64,000 bases of DNA from the NCBI RefSeq assembly GCF_028372415.1, contig NC_092875.1, forward strand, positions 50,654,771 through 50,718,770, given 5' to 3'. The translations under genes were made by a program, and so were the position numbers. Shown here one piece after another: positions 1 through 12,200 of the stretch (position 1 is the first letter of the stretch; the number at the start of each line of letters is the position of its first letter). This stretch comes from Notamacropus eugenii. Taxonomy: Eukaryota > Chordata > Mammalia > Diprotodontia > Macropodidae. The notes under the pieces are model-generated. The model searched no databases and was not told the origin of the DNA. It was given only the letters and a program-made list of their open reading frames with translations.

Positions 1-166
1 ATAGAATGTTTTTGGACTCCAGTCCTCCAGATGGAGGGTCCCAGCTTGGTGACCAGACTCAATTGCAGTCTGGCTCTTCTCTCTTATCTTCAGAATCTCC
101 TTTTCCAAGACTCTTTTCCAAGATTCCACCTCCAAATGAAAGAGCCAAGAAATTCTTTCTTCAAGG
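1..166 (+). CDS. ANKLE2: ANKLE2 third-from-last coding exon (partial at the left edge)
   Basis: The open frame reads through ...FLDSSPPDGG... to ...ERAKKFFLQG and ends at a GT donor (GG|gtatga, donor at 167-168). An AG at 3-4 could be the acceptor, but the exon may also start left of the window. The tail is rich in Ser and Pro. Confidence 0.82.
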
Positions 167-2346
167 GTATGAATTTAAAGTACTCAGCACATACAGTGAA
201 CATCTACATGATCCTTATGCCAAAGCCCTTTCTGGCCATTTACAGCCTTATAGTCTAGTTTGGTTTTGTTTTTTTTCACTTATATTAGTAATAAATTGTA
301 TGTTATATTGTATATAAATTAGTAATAAATTTAAGATGTCTTTTCTGTCATCAGGGATACTTTTGCGTGGGCTGTTTTAATGAACAAATCTCTCTTCCTC
401 TTGATTTCCAGTTTATGATGGTACGGTAGCCAGGGAAACAAGCATATATATAATTTTTATAATTCTATAATTTCTAAGTCTTTCATAAGAATTTTGCTTG
501 TGAAGGGAAAGGAGAAAGTTTTAAGCTTATCTTAATCATCCAGTGAGCTTGCACTTTTGTAAAATGTCTAGGGTCCATATAAAATTGCATTTACGGGTCA
601 TACTCAAATAAGACTAGCATAGAATATGGCCAGGCTGCAACACCTGATAGATCAACATATGACTTTTGAAGGAAAACATCCACTTGCCAACACTCTTGGC
701 CAGTTTGGTCACCTCTCTTTGGAGTCAAATTAGTCTTGTTGACGTCTGGCCTCCAGTGACCTTGGCTGTAATCCCTTATCAGATGTCTTGGAATGAGCAC
801 ATCATTGCTTCTTCCTCATGGGAAAAGGCTGTTGGCATGTAGACAGGCACTCTACATGCATATGAATTGTTGGGGAAAAAATGCTAGGTCTAGTACTCTT
901 AGAGTTCATCTAGTTAGAAAAAAATGAGAGATTTTTGGAAATGTTTTTGTTGTTTTTTCCATTCAGTTTATTTTGTATTCTAGGGAAGAGCCAACCAAAC
1001 TGGACTGGGATGTTTTAGCAGCTATAGAGCACGTTGACATTGACCCTCAGAAATATCCTGCTATCAACAAATGGAAGACTACTGTTCAGTCCTTTTCTGC
1101 TTTAGAAAGACAAAGGTATTGACACAAATTTAATGTAAGCATTTGGATTGCAGTTCTTTGTAGTTGCCTGCCTGAATAATGAGCTTTGCATAAAATTGAC
1201 AACAGGGTATCTAAAGTCTAATTTATAATTGCAGTGCTTGAAATTGTATTCGGTATTCTAAATAGAGACAGCACAGTGCAGTAGACAGTGAGCAAGTTTT
1301 AGAGCCAAGAATACCTGTGTGTTAGCCCTTTTCGATGTGGGCTGGTTGTGTGACCCCAGATAATTCATTTCCCTGATCTAAAACTATAGTTGGAAAGAGA
1401 CAATGCCAGCCTGCATTGGAGAGATATTCCTTGCCTGGGCTCATTCCATCCCAGTTAATATCACCCAACCAGTCCCAAGTCTTATCCTAATATTATGAAA
1501 AGTAGTGGTTCTGTAATCTTGCCTTTGCAGCATTAATTGAAGTGTTTTGCATTGGGGGTGGTTGATGTGCCTTGGAGAGTTGGAATAAATAGTGGGATGC
1601 ATTGAAAAAGAGCACTGTGTCTTGAGCCTAAGGCCTGGGTTCAGAGCTCATTTATTGATGCTACCTGTATGACCTTGCAGAGGTCACATAATCTCCTTGA
1701 AGTCTGAGTTTCCTTGCGTATAAAATGAGGGGATTGGCTAGAGGTGGTCTCTGTGGTCCCTCGTGGCTCTGACTAAGTTTGATCCACTGTCTCACAGAAG
1801 AATGTGGTCATGAATGCCTAGGAGGCTCTGGACAGAGAGTGGCGTGCCCTGGGATTAATTCTCAAGGACACCAACCGTTCCTTGTTCACCCTAAATGCCG
1901 CAAGCACCTTTTCTGTCATGAAAGAATTTAGCATCTTCACTCTTGCACATGGACACTGAGAGCTCAGACTTCTGAGAGTTAGCATGGTTGGTGCTTGATA
2001 GGCTTCATTTCTTTTTCTGCTTGTCAGTCTGTCTCCCAGGTCCCCAAAATGCACAGATGTCTGTTTCTGTACCACCTTCCCTCCATTCACTACAGATTAT
2101 TATACATAGTAGTAACATTCCTTTCCATTTTTGTTTTCCCCCAGCTGGCCGAGCCCTGCATTGAAAGGAAAACTCAAATCCCAGTGTTCAACTTCGGGTT
2201 CACCTCAAAGCTCTGTGTGTTCCAGCCCTGGGAAATACGGCAATGCTTCGTGTTCCCCTAGTTTGGGGAGCCCTGGACGGTACAGCCCCGCATATGCAAA
2301 CTTGGTATTCAAGTTAGGTCACCTTTCAGAGCCACCTGCCCTGTAG
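1..2346 (+). CDS. ANKLE2: ANKLE2, ankyrin repeat and LEM domain protein 2, 3' end (last three coding exons)
   Basis: ANKLE2 is an inner-nuclear-membrane/ER LEM protein that helps nuclear envelope reassembly by promoting dephosphorylation of BAF (PP2A recruitment, VRK1 inhibition); this is family knowledge. Only the C-terminal tail is here: exons 1..166 (5' end off the window or just at its edge), 984..1115 and 2145..2346, ending in a TAG at 2344-2346. The phases join exactly: GG|G gives ...FFLQGEEPTKLDWD, and AG|C gives ...ERQSWPSPALKG. The tail ends LGHLSEPPAL. The phrases EEPTKLDWDVLAAIEH, SWPSPALKG and GSPGRYSP match my memory of the mammalian ANKLE2 C-terminus. No ankyrin or LEM domain is in the window, as expected for the tail. 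The downstream neighbour PGAM5 is tail to tail, as in other mammals. Confidence 0.92.
984..1115 (+). CDS. ANKLE2: ANKLE2 penultimate coding exon
   Basis: It is bounded by ttctag|GG and AAAG|gtattg. The frame G|GAA GAG CCA gives EEPTKLDWDVLAAIEHVDIDPQ in two runs (EEPTKLDWDVLAAIEH, then VDIDPQKYPAINKWK). It is strongly conserved with human ANKLE2. Confidence 0.93.
1260..1790 (+). repeat. Two MIR SINE copies in an ANKLE2 intron
   Basis: Copies at about 1260-1395 and 1600-1790 show the MIR order: a tRNA-like head, a 'tgtgtgacc' core and 'tttcct...taaaatgagggg' in the second copy. Both are diverged and in sense orientation. Confidence 0.6.
2145..2346 (+). CDS. ANKLE2: ANKLE2 last coding exon and stop codon
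   Basis: The acceptor is tttcccccag|C. It completes AG|C (Ser) and continues WPSPALKGKLKSQ, with a GSPGRYSP motif near the end and a stop at 2344-2346. The exon is proline- and serine-rich, with SP sites that could be phosphorylated (inference). Confidence 0.92.
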
Positions 2347-4295
2347 AAGATGAGTCTTTCTTCCAGGGACCTTATTTAATTTTTCTTTTTTTTGTTGTTT
2401 AAAAGTGGGGAGGCAAGGGAAGAAAATTTTGTTGAAATAACACAAAAGAACGTATTCTGATTATTTATTAATCCTCGTTTGAAGAGGACAAATGTACAAA
2501 TTTTTTAAAAATGCAAATATATATTGTTTATTATCCCAGTTAGATTACTGTGAGAGTTTGTGAGAGTTAGCAAAGTGTTAATTCAGAGAAAAATTTTTAA
2601 ATAATCCTTTCTGGTACAGCAGTGACAAATTCAGACTGTCTTACTTAACAATTCTTAATAAAAGTGAAGATCTTTATAATAGAACAGTACAATCATCCAT
2701 TTTACCCTCGGGGCAGTTTTAGGTGTTGGATGAGGTGCATGATTTCCTTGACAAAAACAGCCAAGTATCTAAGTGGATGACTCTGAATGTCAGGGAGTCA
2801 GTGCACTTGGTTGGAATTAGCCTCCTCTAACTCCTCAACTTGCATCAATTCACTTTCTGTTAGGTTTTTACTTTATTTTGTTCATAAAAAGGAAAAGTTT
2901 GGTAACTTTTGGCTTTGAATTTTTATTACGTGATAAAGAGAAACACCTCTCTGACTAACATCACTTCAAACTGGCTTAAAGAAAATTGTGTTGAGGATGC
3001 TGAACAAAAATCTTTTCTAATTCTTTCTTTCTTGTAAACATCAGTGTCTGAGATGCTGATAATTTTGGTTCACTGGGAGCATTAAAAAAGTTGAAGATAC
3101 AAACTGGGTTTTTTACCTGTGAGAACTAATGGAAGTGGTCACCCCAGAACATGAGCAATAACTTAGGGCCCTTCGTACCATCATGGGTGTCGTAGTCCAG
3201 GTTACTGTGATCCCTTCAGGCTTAAAGAAAGCCTCAATCCCGTTCTTGAGCTTGGAAGCTGCCTCAGAAGGTCGCAGTGGCAAACGTCTCCTGTGCCTTA
3301 GCCTTGGGAAGGAGGCCACTGGTGTGTTTGGCAGAAGAGTGTGTGCTGCCATATTACAGGAGACCAGGAGAGGGCACCTCTCCCTCTGCAGGCCGCTTCT
3401 CCTGGCCCAGGCTGCAGGGGAATGTACAAAGTATTTGTAGAAATCGCTTTTACAGTTTTAGAAGCTGTAGGACATGAATGGAGCTTTATAACCTCTGAGG
3501 ACTGCAGCCCTGTCACTGACCGAGGCCCACGTGCAAGCTGGGCCCTCTTGTGAATACAGTGGCGGCTACATAGGACCTCCAGAACTGCTCTTCGTGTTTT
3601 TGTGAGCATAATAGTGCCTTTTGTTAAAACGCAAGCAAACGAAATTAATTTTTTGACCTTCCTTTTTTAAAAAGTGTAAGCTTACATCTTAAGTTTGAGC
3701 ACTTGAAATGTTTATTTCCTTTTTAGGAGTTTTTAATTGACAGCCTCTCATGTATGAGAGGCTGTTACTTCTACATGGTGACTGGAGAAGGATCTGAGTT
3801 TTAGAACCTAGCTGTAGATTTTGAAATTGTAAAGATTATTCTAGTTATTGTTTAATTTGTTGTGTACAAGAGAGCCTGGGCAGTAAGTAGGTGGAAGTCA
3901 TGTGTCCTCTTAAGAAAAGAGAATCATTCTAAATAAGAACAAAATACTGTTACTGCAATTCACAGTAGAGGGATATTTCTCCACTCTGACTCTCTGTTAC
4001 ACTAACCAGTATACTAAGGTGTTTGTATTAACTTTTCTTTTATACCTAAAGATGAAAATAAAAATGTGTCCATTTTTTTTTTGGTCACAGTGTTTTTCAG
4101 ATTTTTCCTAGATTCAATATGTTCTTCTCTCACATGTTTATACTATGTTCTCTACTGATGTTAAAAAAAAAAAAAAAAAGTTGCTGCATAGCAAGTTTGG
4201 CACATTGATTCATGAAGTGTCCTAAGTTAGACTACATTTTATATCATAATGCTTTGTACCATTTAATGAAATAAATTATTTTTAGTTTATAATAT
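2347..4295 (+). other. ANKLE2: Probable ANKLE2 3' UTR with several poly(A) signals
   Basis: After the stop codon there is about 1.9 kb of AT-rich sequence with no usable reading frame. AATAAA hexamers lie at 2657-2662, 4057-4062 and 4270-4275. The last is a plausible main end, which would fit a long ANKLE2 3' UTR. A short A-run lies near 4164-4180. Which site is used cannot be told from sequence. Confidence 0.5.
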
Positions 4296-4899
4296 GCTTA
4301 ACTTTGGACAGAGTACCTTTCTTAATATTTTAAGCCCTGTTTTGGAAAGCATTCAAGATATTAAAATACTGATGGAAATTATTTACTATTTTTAGTTACT
4401 TTATTTTGTAAAATGCTTAAATCTAGCCTAGAAAAGGATGATTCTACTAGAATTTCATTGTAAAATTCTTTGTGTTTGTGAGGTTATGAAATCTGTGATT
4501 CATTTGCTATGAAAGTTACTTTTATGTGCAAATGGAGCTAAGGTAGGCAGTCCTAATGCCCCAGTTAACAAAGGAAAAGACTCTCTGTGAAAACTATATT
4601 CAGATGCATTATTTAATTAGAAAATTTTTTTTGAGAAATTAGCATTTTCATCAGAAATGTAACTTGCTTATTACTTTTCTTCAGTAATTGAAAGAGATAT
4701 GTTGAAATTTCACCATTGCTTTTTTCACTGAAAAATGGTCAGGTCATTGAGCTGTTGCAAAAGTGTGATTCGGAAATGTGGAATAGGTGAATGACAGGAG
4801 CTTGGGGATGACCCTTGAAAATCATCTGTAAAGATAAAGCAACCTAACCTTTTTTCCTTGAGTCTAATTCTTGGAACCAACAACTGCTCATGAAACAAT

Positions 4900-5525
4900 T
4901 CACTTCAAAAAGGCTGGTCCCTGGGAAGTTCAACACTGAGGGATGGGTTTTTTAGACTGTAAACCTAAGGAGTAGACAACTGGATAAGAAAAATGGCACC
5001 GTAATAATCGAATGCATTGAGAGGCCCAGTGCTGAGAATATGGGACTTGATAGTCCCACAATACTCTGCCCTCGTCAAACCGTACCTGGAGTATTGTTAA
5101 CCCCAGGCCCTTCATCTGAGGAAGGACAGTGACAAGCTGATAATTGTCGAGAGGAAGATGATCAAGATGGTGATAGGAGTAGAAACCGTACCATATGAGG
5201 ATTGACCATGTGAGTTGAAGGGACTGATAATGTTTAACTTGGAGCAAAACTGAGAGGACATGATTGCTAGGTTCCAAATATTTGAGAAGCGGACATGAAG
5301 GATGACTGGCATTTTGCTTGGTTCTAGAGGGGAAGTAAGAGGAAAATAGAGGCCTAGTTTAAGATAAAACTTGCTGGTGTTTATAGAGGTCCAGAAGTGG
5401 TCCTTGTTTACTCCTTCAGGTGAAGGCTGGATGACCTTTCTGTTAACAGAAATTTTGACCTGAATGGCTTAACTTTAAGGGCCCTTTCAACTTCACATTC
5501 TGTGAACTTGTAAAAAGCTCTATTT
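4900..5525 (+). repeat. LINE fragment of the L3/CR1 type (3' portion)
   Basis: It carries the decayed 3' signature of L3/CR1: text like 'cgtacctggagtattg', then 'ggaaggacagtgacaagctg', then 'gaaggctggatgacc', and 'ccctttcaactt...attctgtga' at the end. Sense orientation, heavily diverged. Confidence 0.7.
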
Positions 5526-7084
5526 CTGGAGATCTATGAGGCCTGGGAGATAAAGTCCCATTCTAAACCATAATCCCAAGTAAGAGATTTGGGAGAGATG
5601 TAGAGAGAGCCTTGAAGTGTTTCAGGGTCTCAGCTTTGAGAACGACTTAATTTGGGTTCTTTAAATACCAGGTTTGTAATTCTCTAAAAGGCAAATGCTT
5701 ATGACCTAACGTCAAGGTCCGTAATAATTTTTCAAATGATACTAAATCCGTATTTCCTAATTTTTTTAAAAAGGCTTTTAAAAGGTTTATTTTTTAATAG
5801 TGACACCACAAATGCTACATATTCTGTTTGTGTAAATAGGGTCAAGAATTCTCTTCTAAAAGAAAAAGAATGCTAGAATAAAACCAGGGCACAGGCCCTG
5901 CCCATAGAACATGGGAGCTGGAAAGTGACCCCAAGATACAGAGGGTGGAATGGAACACAGGCTGTTGGTGCTGAGGTGGACATGGGAGAGCCTCTAATTC
6001 TGCCCTCCTTTGAAAGAACAGCAGCTCTGAAGCCCAGAAAGGGTTTAGAACAAAATTTCAAGGAAAAGCAGAACTTTCCTTTCACATTAAATTTAACTAC
6101 CTGTAGCAGGGCTAGATCAATAGTGATGCCCACTTCCAGTCCCCTAAAACCTGTCAAGTCAGTGTCTTCAGTCACATGTGGCCTAGAAATAAGTTATAGG
6201 TCTTAAACTGAGGTCTCAAGTAGAGGTTAATTGTTGTTGCACAAGTCTCATCTTCAAATTCTGGATCTGATTTATTGTTTGTGTGACTTCAGGTAGGTCA
6301 GTGAACCTCTGGGCTTCAGAGGTAAGTACTTAGTAAATACTTGAGTTTCCTACTCTCTTAGATCAGGCAGTTTAGACTAGGAATTATCTGGCCTCTAGTT
6401 TATATCTAACCCAACCTGGGTCTCCTCTCAGTCTACTCCAGTCAGTAGTGATGGCTTGCACTTAGATAAGACTTTTAGGCCTACTGTTTCCCTTGTAAGA
6501 GCCCTGTGAAGCAGGTGGTTTCACTGTAACATGATGGGAGTTTCTGACTGTACATTTACTAATACCTTCTTTAGTACTCACAAAGGTCCCTAAGTCCTTA
6601 CACTTCAAGTGGGCTGGCCCAAAGAGGCTGTCAGAATCCCCAAACCATTCCTTTTAGATTGGGGTTTTGTGAATGGTTGTAGCCAGCATTCTTTCCTAGT
6701 TAAGATCTAGAACCAACCAAATTACCTTAAAAGCACCATTCTGAATAAATAACTAGGATAATTCTTCATATACATTGCTTGTTTTACTTAAGGAATGAGA
6801 AAGCATACTGCTACAAAGATTCCTTGGCTTTGAAATGACTTGCAGGAGCAGTGCCAATAAGCCTTCCCTCCATGGTCATGGTGCTTCTGAGAGATACGCT
6901 CGTGGTAGCTGGATCTTCCCCAGTTCTTTCTCTTAGGCTTTGCCTTGAGGACACAGTCTGCTCCAGATTTTCAAGCCAGACTCCCTTACCTGAGGGAGGA
7001 AGGAGAGTAAGGAGCCCTGAGTCTCTCCTATTTTATTGGCAACTTGTGAGGCTTTTACAAGACAAGGATAATAAGTATGTGGTA

Positions 7085-7380
7085 CAGCATGGCATATGGG
7101 AGGATTTGGAATTAGAGAACCTGGGTTTGAATCTTAGCTGTGTGCTTATGGAAGTTCACATCACTGATAGAACCTCAGTAGATTCAACTACATGGTTCAG
7201 TGGATAAAGCCCCGGGCTCAAACCTCACTTTAGACATCGCTCAGAAGTATGACCCCTGGGCAAATCCCTTAACCTTTTTCTGTAAAATGAGGATAATGTA
7301 TGTGCCTCCCAGGGCGGGTGTGAGGGTCAAATGACATAAAAACCAGAAAGTGCTTCATAAACCTTAAAAGTATATGAAAA
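7085..7380 (+). repeat. SINE fragments (MIR-like, then marsupial CORE-SINE-like)
   Basis: 'gaacctgggtttgaatctta' near 7119 is MIR-like. 'cagtggataaagccc' near 7199, 'ctgtaaaatgaggataatg' and 'aaagtgcttcataaacctta' follow the head-to-tail order of marsupial CORE-SINEs. Confidence 0.6.
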
Positions 7381-7647
7381 CTTTGGTATTAGTATAAAGA
7401 ACAAGGGAGTTGGGGTACATCCTTCTCAGTTCTGGTGTCATTCCCTGGTGTACATTACTGGTAGAGGCATTTTCTATCAGGGAATATTCCTATTGCTTCA
7501 ATACCATGAATAGAAAGTAGTACTCCAGGGGATCCAAGAAAAACTACAGCAAAGCACTGATCAACCCGCTCCTGGGGCTGCTATCTAATTCACAGACACT
7601 GGAAAAGAGCACCAAACCAAATGAGTAACACCAATACAATAAAACAA

Positions 7648-9105
7648 TTTATTGTGTAAACGTTAAAAAAGTTGATAGACAAAACAATAAGTTATCCCAA
7701 TTGTTTGCATTGATTGATTGCAGTAAAATCTCATAACCACTTTTTCACAGTAATTTTTCTACCACCTTGTTTTACCTGAATTAAGACATTTGTGGCCAGA
7801 GAATATTTGGAACAGACACTTTTTGTCTAAATACCCCAAAGTACTTAAGGGCTACTGGTGGCTGAATCCTTAATTGGTATGCATAAGACATGAGCAACAA
7901 CCAGAGGCACCCCAGTTAAAATGTGAAGCAAAGACTTTAGTTTGGACCATCAAGAGACCATCAGCTAGATCTTCTTTCCTAGTATTAGACCTTTATTAAA
8001 AAAAACTCTTGGGCAGCTAGGTGAGGTGGTGCAGTGGATAAAGCACTGGCCCTGGAGTCAGGAGGACCTGAGTTCAAATCTAGCCTCAGATACTTGACAC
8101 TGTGTGACCCTGGGCATGTCACTTAATCCCTATTGCTTTGCAAAAAAATGCACAAACCAATAAAAGAATAAAACAAACACCTCACAATACAGCAGCACCC
8201 CCTAGGTACATTTGGCAAACTTAGCCTGGGTACACACGCTGACGGCTTTTTCTCAGCTGGACAAAAGTGTCTGTGCTAGCAGAGACTTCTCACTTATCTC
8301 AAACAAGTCTCATTCTAGAGGGCACATATTGCAGCTCAGATCCCCTCTGAGCAGCCTTAGAGGTGGGGCTGTCTTATTATCCCAGCAGCTATTACAAGTT
8401 ATAACTGGGATAAGAAGTAAGTTTTAAAAACCAGGTGGTAAGGGTCTAGAAAAATGGTGAGAAAGCTTTAATTAGATATCTGTCCTTAGGAGAATGAAAA
8501 GTAAATTTTAATAATCTAGGGATCTAGGAATTATTGAACTAGTCTGAACTGTTCTTCAACTGCATGATTGATCACACCAGACTGTCCCACTCTAAGCAGC
8601 TATAACCATTACTGGCATACTACTGACTGAAGGAAGTCCCTAGTTTCAAAGGGATAGACTGACTGAGATGGCAGGAAATTTAGCTATTGGTGATATCTTA
8701 AAATTAAAATTTACTCTCATGTGTGACTTGCACATTCATAATATCATGCTACATCCAAATGTATAGAAAATATATAACTTCTAACTCCTATCCTACTTTA
8801 TTCCCTTATGTCACACAAAAGCTTTGGTCAAAGAGAGGCAACTTCTCTACATCCAGAACCTTCTGAACCTGTGAAGTGTATCTGTCCCAGTGGTGTCTTC
8901 ATTCTCCCTGGCCAGGAAGGCCTTTGACAGAAATGCAGCATTTTAAGCACAGTTTCATCTCTTCAGGACAGAAGTACAGCCAGCAAAGGAAAAGCAGGAG
9001 TAGAAATCCAAATACTTTTGAAAACGCAGCATTCTAGCCAAACATTACAAACAAAGACAGGTCCAGATGAATGGACACGCAGCTGATGACTTCAGAGGCA
9101 GGTGT
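7648..9105 (-). other. PGAM5: Probable PGAM5 3' UTR
   Basis: The gene is on the minus strand, so poly(A) signals appear as TTTATT: one at 7648-7653 (distal) and one at 7992-7997 (proximal). A distal end gives a UTR of about 1.46 kb that carries an inverted marsupial SINE at 8015-8170. The choice between the two signals is inference. Confidence 0.5.
8015..8170 (+). repeat. Marsupial tRNA-derived SINE (WSINE/MAR type), short form
   Basis: It starts 'gggcagctaggtgaggtggt', has 'cctgagttcaaatc' (a B-box-like tRNA promoter) and 'gtcacttaatccctattgc', and ends in an A-rich tail near 8160. It lies antisense inside the probable PGAM5 3' UTR. Confidence 0.85.
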
Positions 9106-9256
9106 TCAAGTGCGGGTAATTTTGTCAGGGGGCATGAAGCCACTGTCCCCCAGGGTCCTTAGTGCCACCCTTCCACTTGGACGGATCACCAGATGGGTTA
9201 TGCTGCCATTATTAAGGGACATTCGCAGCCAGCCCTCAGGAGGGAATTGTAGTGCT
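9106..9256 (-). CDS. PGAM5: PGAM5 exon 6 and stop
   Basis: Acceptor cttcaag|A. It encodes [20 protein letters not shown] and then the C-terminus [11 protein letters not shown]. The stop is TGA at 9108-9106. Confidence 0.97.
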
Positions 9257-12200
9257 CTTGAAGAGGAAAAAGACAGAACCATTAGCCCATGCTATACAGA
9301 TCAGACACTTGGAACAAGACAAACATACTAACATACCCCAGGGAGCAGCATGCATTAGATGGACAAAAATTGCCAAAATAATAAAAAAGTTAACACTGCT
9401 CTGGCTGTTCTAAAACACTGTGTTATAGGAAAAAAAAACTTAACAAACCTTTTGGAAAGTAATATGGCAATACACAACACTGACAACCACTTTTTAACAG
9501 CAAAAAATGTGGATACACTGTATTCAGAGTATATGGAAAAAATTATGGTATGTTAACATAACAAAATAAGGTGCCATAAAAATATGAATACAATAAAAGA
9601 CTTGAAATGATTCAGAGTGTGAGATCACATCATAGATTGAAAGCTGTCAGGCACCTTGGAAATGGGCAAGTGGAAATCTGAACTCAAACCCTCCAGCTCC
9701 CAAGTCAGCCTTCTTTCCCTTACAATAAGAACCCAAATGGCATAAAATGCTGGAACAACTACATAAAAACTAAAAAGCTTAATGAATTAGCCTGAGTTGG
9801 AAGGAGGCATGGAATACATTTACATGTATGGCTCTACTTTAAGATACAATAAATGTTTAGGGCTTTGAGTATGATCCTATTCCTCCTTTGTTTTTATAGT
9901 GAAATACTGAACAAAGAGAATAAAATCAAGCAGGATTTTTATATAGTCTTAGTAAGGTACAGAAGTTAAAGAGGCCTCTTCTTTTTTAAGCCAGTGTTTT
10001 CTCCTAAAACTCCAGGATGGTAACTGGAGGAAGAAAGTGTGCAGTCTGATGAGCAGCACTATAGTCGAGACACTAACGATAGAGTCCTGTTCTGGACTGG
10101 TCTGAGAATACACTGATGCAAGATGACTGCCACCTCCAATTTAAAATCACAGCTTTAGTATCTGGAGTTCAACGTGATGGCCCATCCTGACAAGACATGC
10201 TGGGTGGACTCAGGTTACCCAGTAGACAGGCATAGACATGTCCAATTCAGGAGTCTATTACTGGGGTTTTGTTTTTCTATCTTTTTCAATTGGGAGGGAG
10301 GAAGAAGAAGGAGCAGATCTCTATTAATTGGGGAAAAAAAACAATTTTAAATTTAAAAAAATGTAGTTCCTTCTGACAGGAAGCTGGGACATCAGAAGTC
10401 ATTCCAGCAACTCACTTTACAGATGAGGAAACTGAGGCCAAGAGAAGTCAAGTGATTTGCCAATGTCACACAGGCAAAGTGGCAGGGCCAGCATTTAATG
10501 CTTCACTCCAGTAAAGCTGCCTTTCCACTGTACCATACTATGTCCTTTACACAGCTGCTTGTGAACCACTGATGAAACCAGTCACAGACTAGAGACAAGC
10601 TAAGGACACACAAGAATTGGTGACCACTATGGTCACCATATTGCCCAAAAGTCTTAGTGCAAGTTTTAAGATTTAATAGATTTAAGACTTTTGGGCTACC
10701 CTGTATAAGGGAGAAGGGTATATGCATTTATAGCACCTACTATGTGCCAGGCACTTTAAAAAAAAATCTCATTTGATCCTCAAGAGCAACTCTGCAATGT
10801 AGAAATTATGATGATCCACATTTAACAAAGAAAGAAACTGAGGCACACAGGAGGTGAAGTGACCAGCCCAAGGTCACACATCTATTAAATGTTCAATGCA
10901 AGATTTGCACTGATTTCAGGCCCAGCATTTTATCCACAGAGCCTCCTAGATGTGTAGAAATAAAATATAAAGGAAGTTTAACACTAGCCCTGTACACAGG
11001 GAGTTCGTGCCATTACCTGCAGACAATGTAGCGGATGACATTGGCATGACACACAAAGATTTCATAGCTGTCTTCCTCCTGCTTGGCATCTGCACGATGG
11101 ATGAAGTTCCGAAATGCAGCCTCGATACGGGCTCCATCCTCATAATACTGCTAAGGGTAGACGTTGGGGAATCACAGACTGTTAACAATCTGTCTGGCAC
11201 AAACATCCCTTGTGACCCTTGGGTGAGGTATACAAAGGCCAGTCTTGAGGTGGCTGATCTAAGATGAGGGAGAGGGAGAGGGACTCCGGAAGAAATGTAC
11301 TCCGGTACACGTGAAAATGGAGCAGACACACCCTGGAGACAAAGCCTCATCACTGCTGCACAAAGTGTCATTTTCCAAGCAAACTACCCCCAGATTAAAA
11401 GCCACCCAGAAAAAAAAGATTGTTATGTTTTGTTTACCCGGGCTTCTGGCTTCCAGTCAGATACAGGAGGGTCAGGTTCAATGGGAGCACCTTCCCGTAG
11501 CAGGTCAGTGCTGATTCTGTTGACTCCTGCAGAGAAAGGGGCAGTAACCATCACAGTGACAGTGCTGGGGAATGGAGCTGATGCCTATTATGTACACCAG
11601 GCATCAATGGCCCAACCAGCTGAAGTCAGTCTAGAAAACATTCCTAGGCTTGGTTAGGCTTTGGGGCCTTATTATCCCAAGCTAGCCAGGTTACAGTAGT
11701 ACCACTCTTAAGTCTAGAAAACACTAATAACAGAAAAACAGAATGAAAGGCCAACCACAACCCTTCCTCACACACACAAAAAGCAAGTGGCATTCAAGTA
11801 TTTTTAGTCAAAGTTGAAACAGAAACTTAAGTGTGTCCAGATCATAAAGTCTTCACTCTCCAGGACAGCCTGGGCATGTTCATTCCAGAAGGAGTTTGAT
11901 GACCCTTAAGAAATCCATGTTATACCAGCTTAGCTATCCTTGTGTTTTCTACGTATGAAAAAGAGGCTGTCCAGGCCTCCTCAGTATTACCACATCTAGT
12001 CCAGCCCCTCATTTTACAAATGAAATAAGCCATGTAGTCCAGTGGAAATGGACTCAAAGGTCAGAGAGGCTAGGATTCAGATCTTGCCTCCAATATTTCT
12101 GAGCTCTAGTATCTAAACAAGTCACTTCAGCTGAGATCCTGTTTTTTCAACTATAAAATGGGGATAACAGCCCCTCTCTCACAAGAGGGCAGAAAGGCTC

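Larger units (their letters stand above)
4296..7640. other. ANKLE2-PGAM5 tail-to-tail intergenic stretch
   Basis: No exon with homology and splice sites could be found on either strand. It holds an L3/CR1 fragment (about 4900-5525) and SINE fragments (about 6240-6330 and 7085-7380). The rest is unassigned, single-copy-looking AT-rich sequence. Confidence 0.55.

Noticed and set aside
6851-7207. 118-codon ORF between ANKLE2 and PGAM5
   Set aside because: It runs into a SINE, has no recognisable domain and no splice partners.
8015-8170. tRNA gene
   Set aside because: Only the tRNA-like head of a SINE; no cloverleaf, and the rest follows the SINE consensus order.
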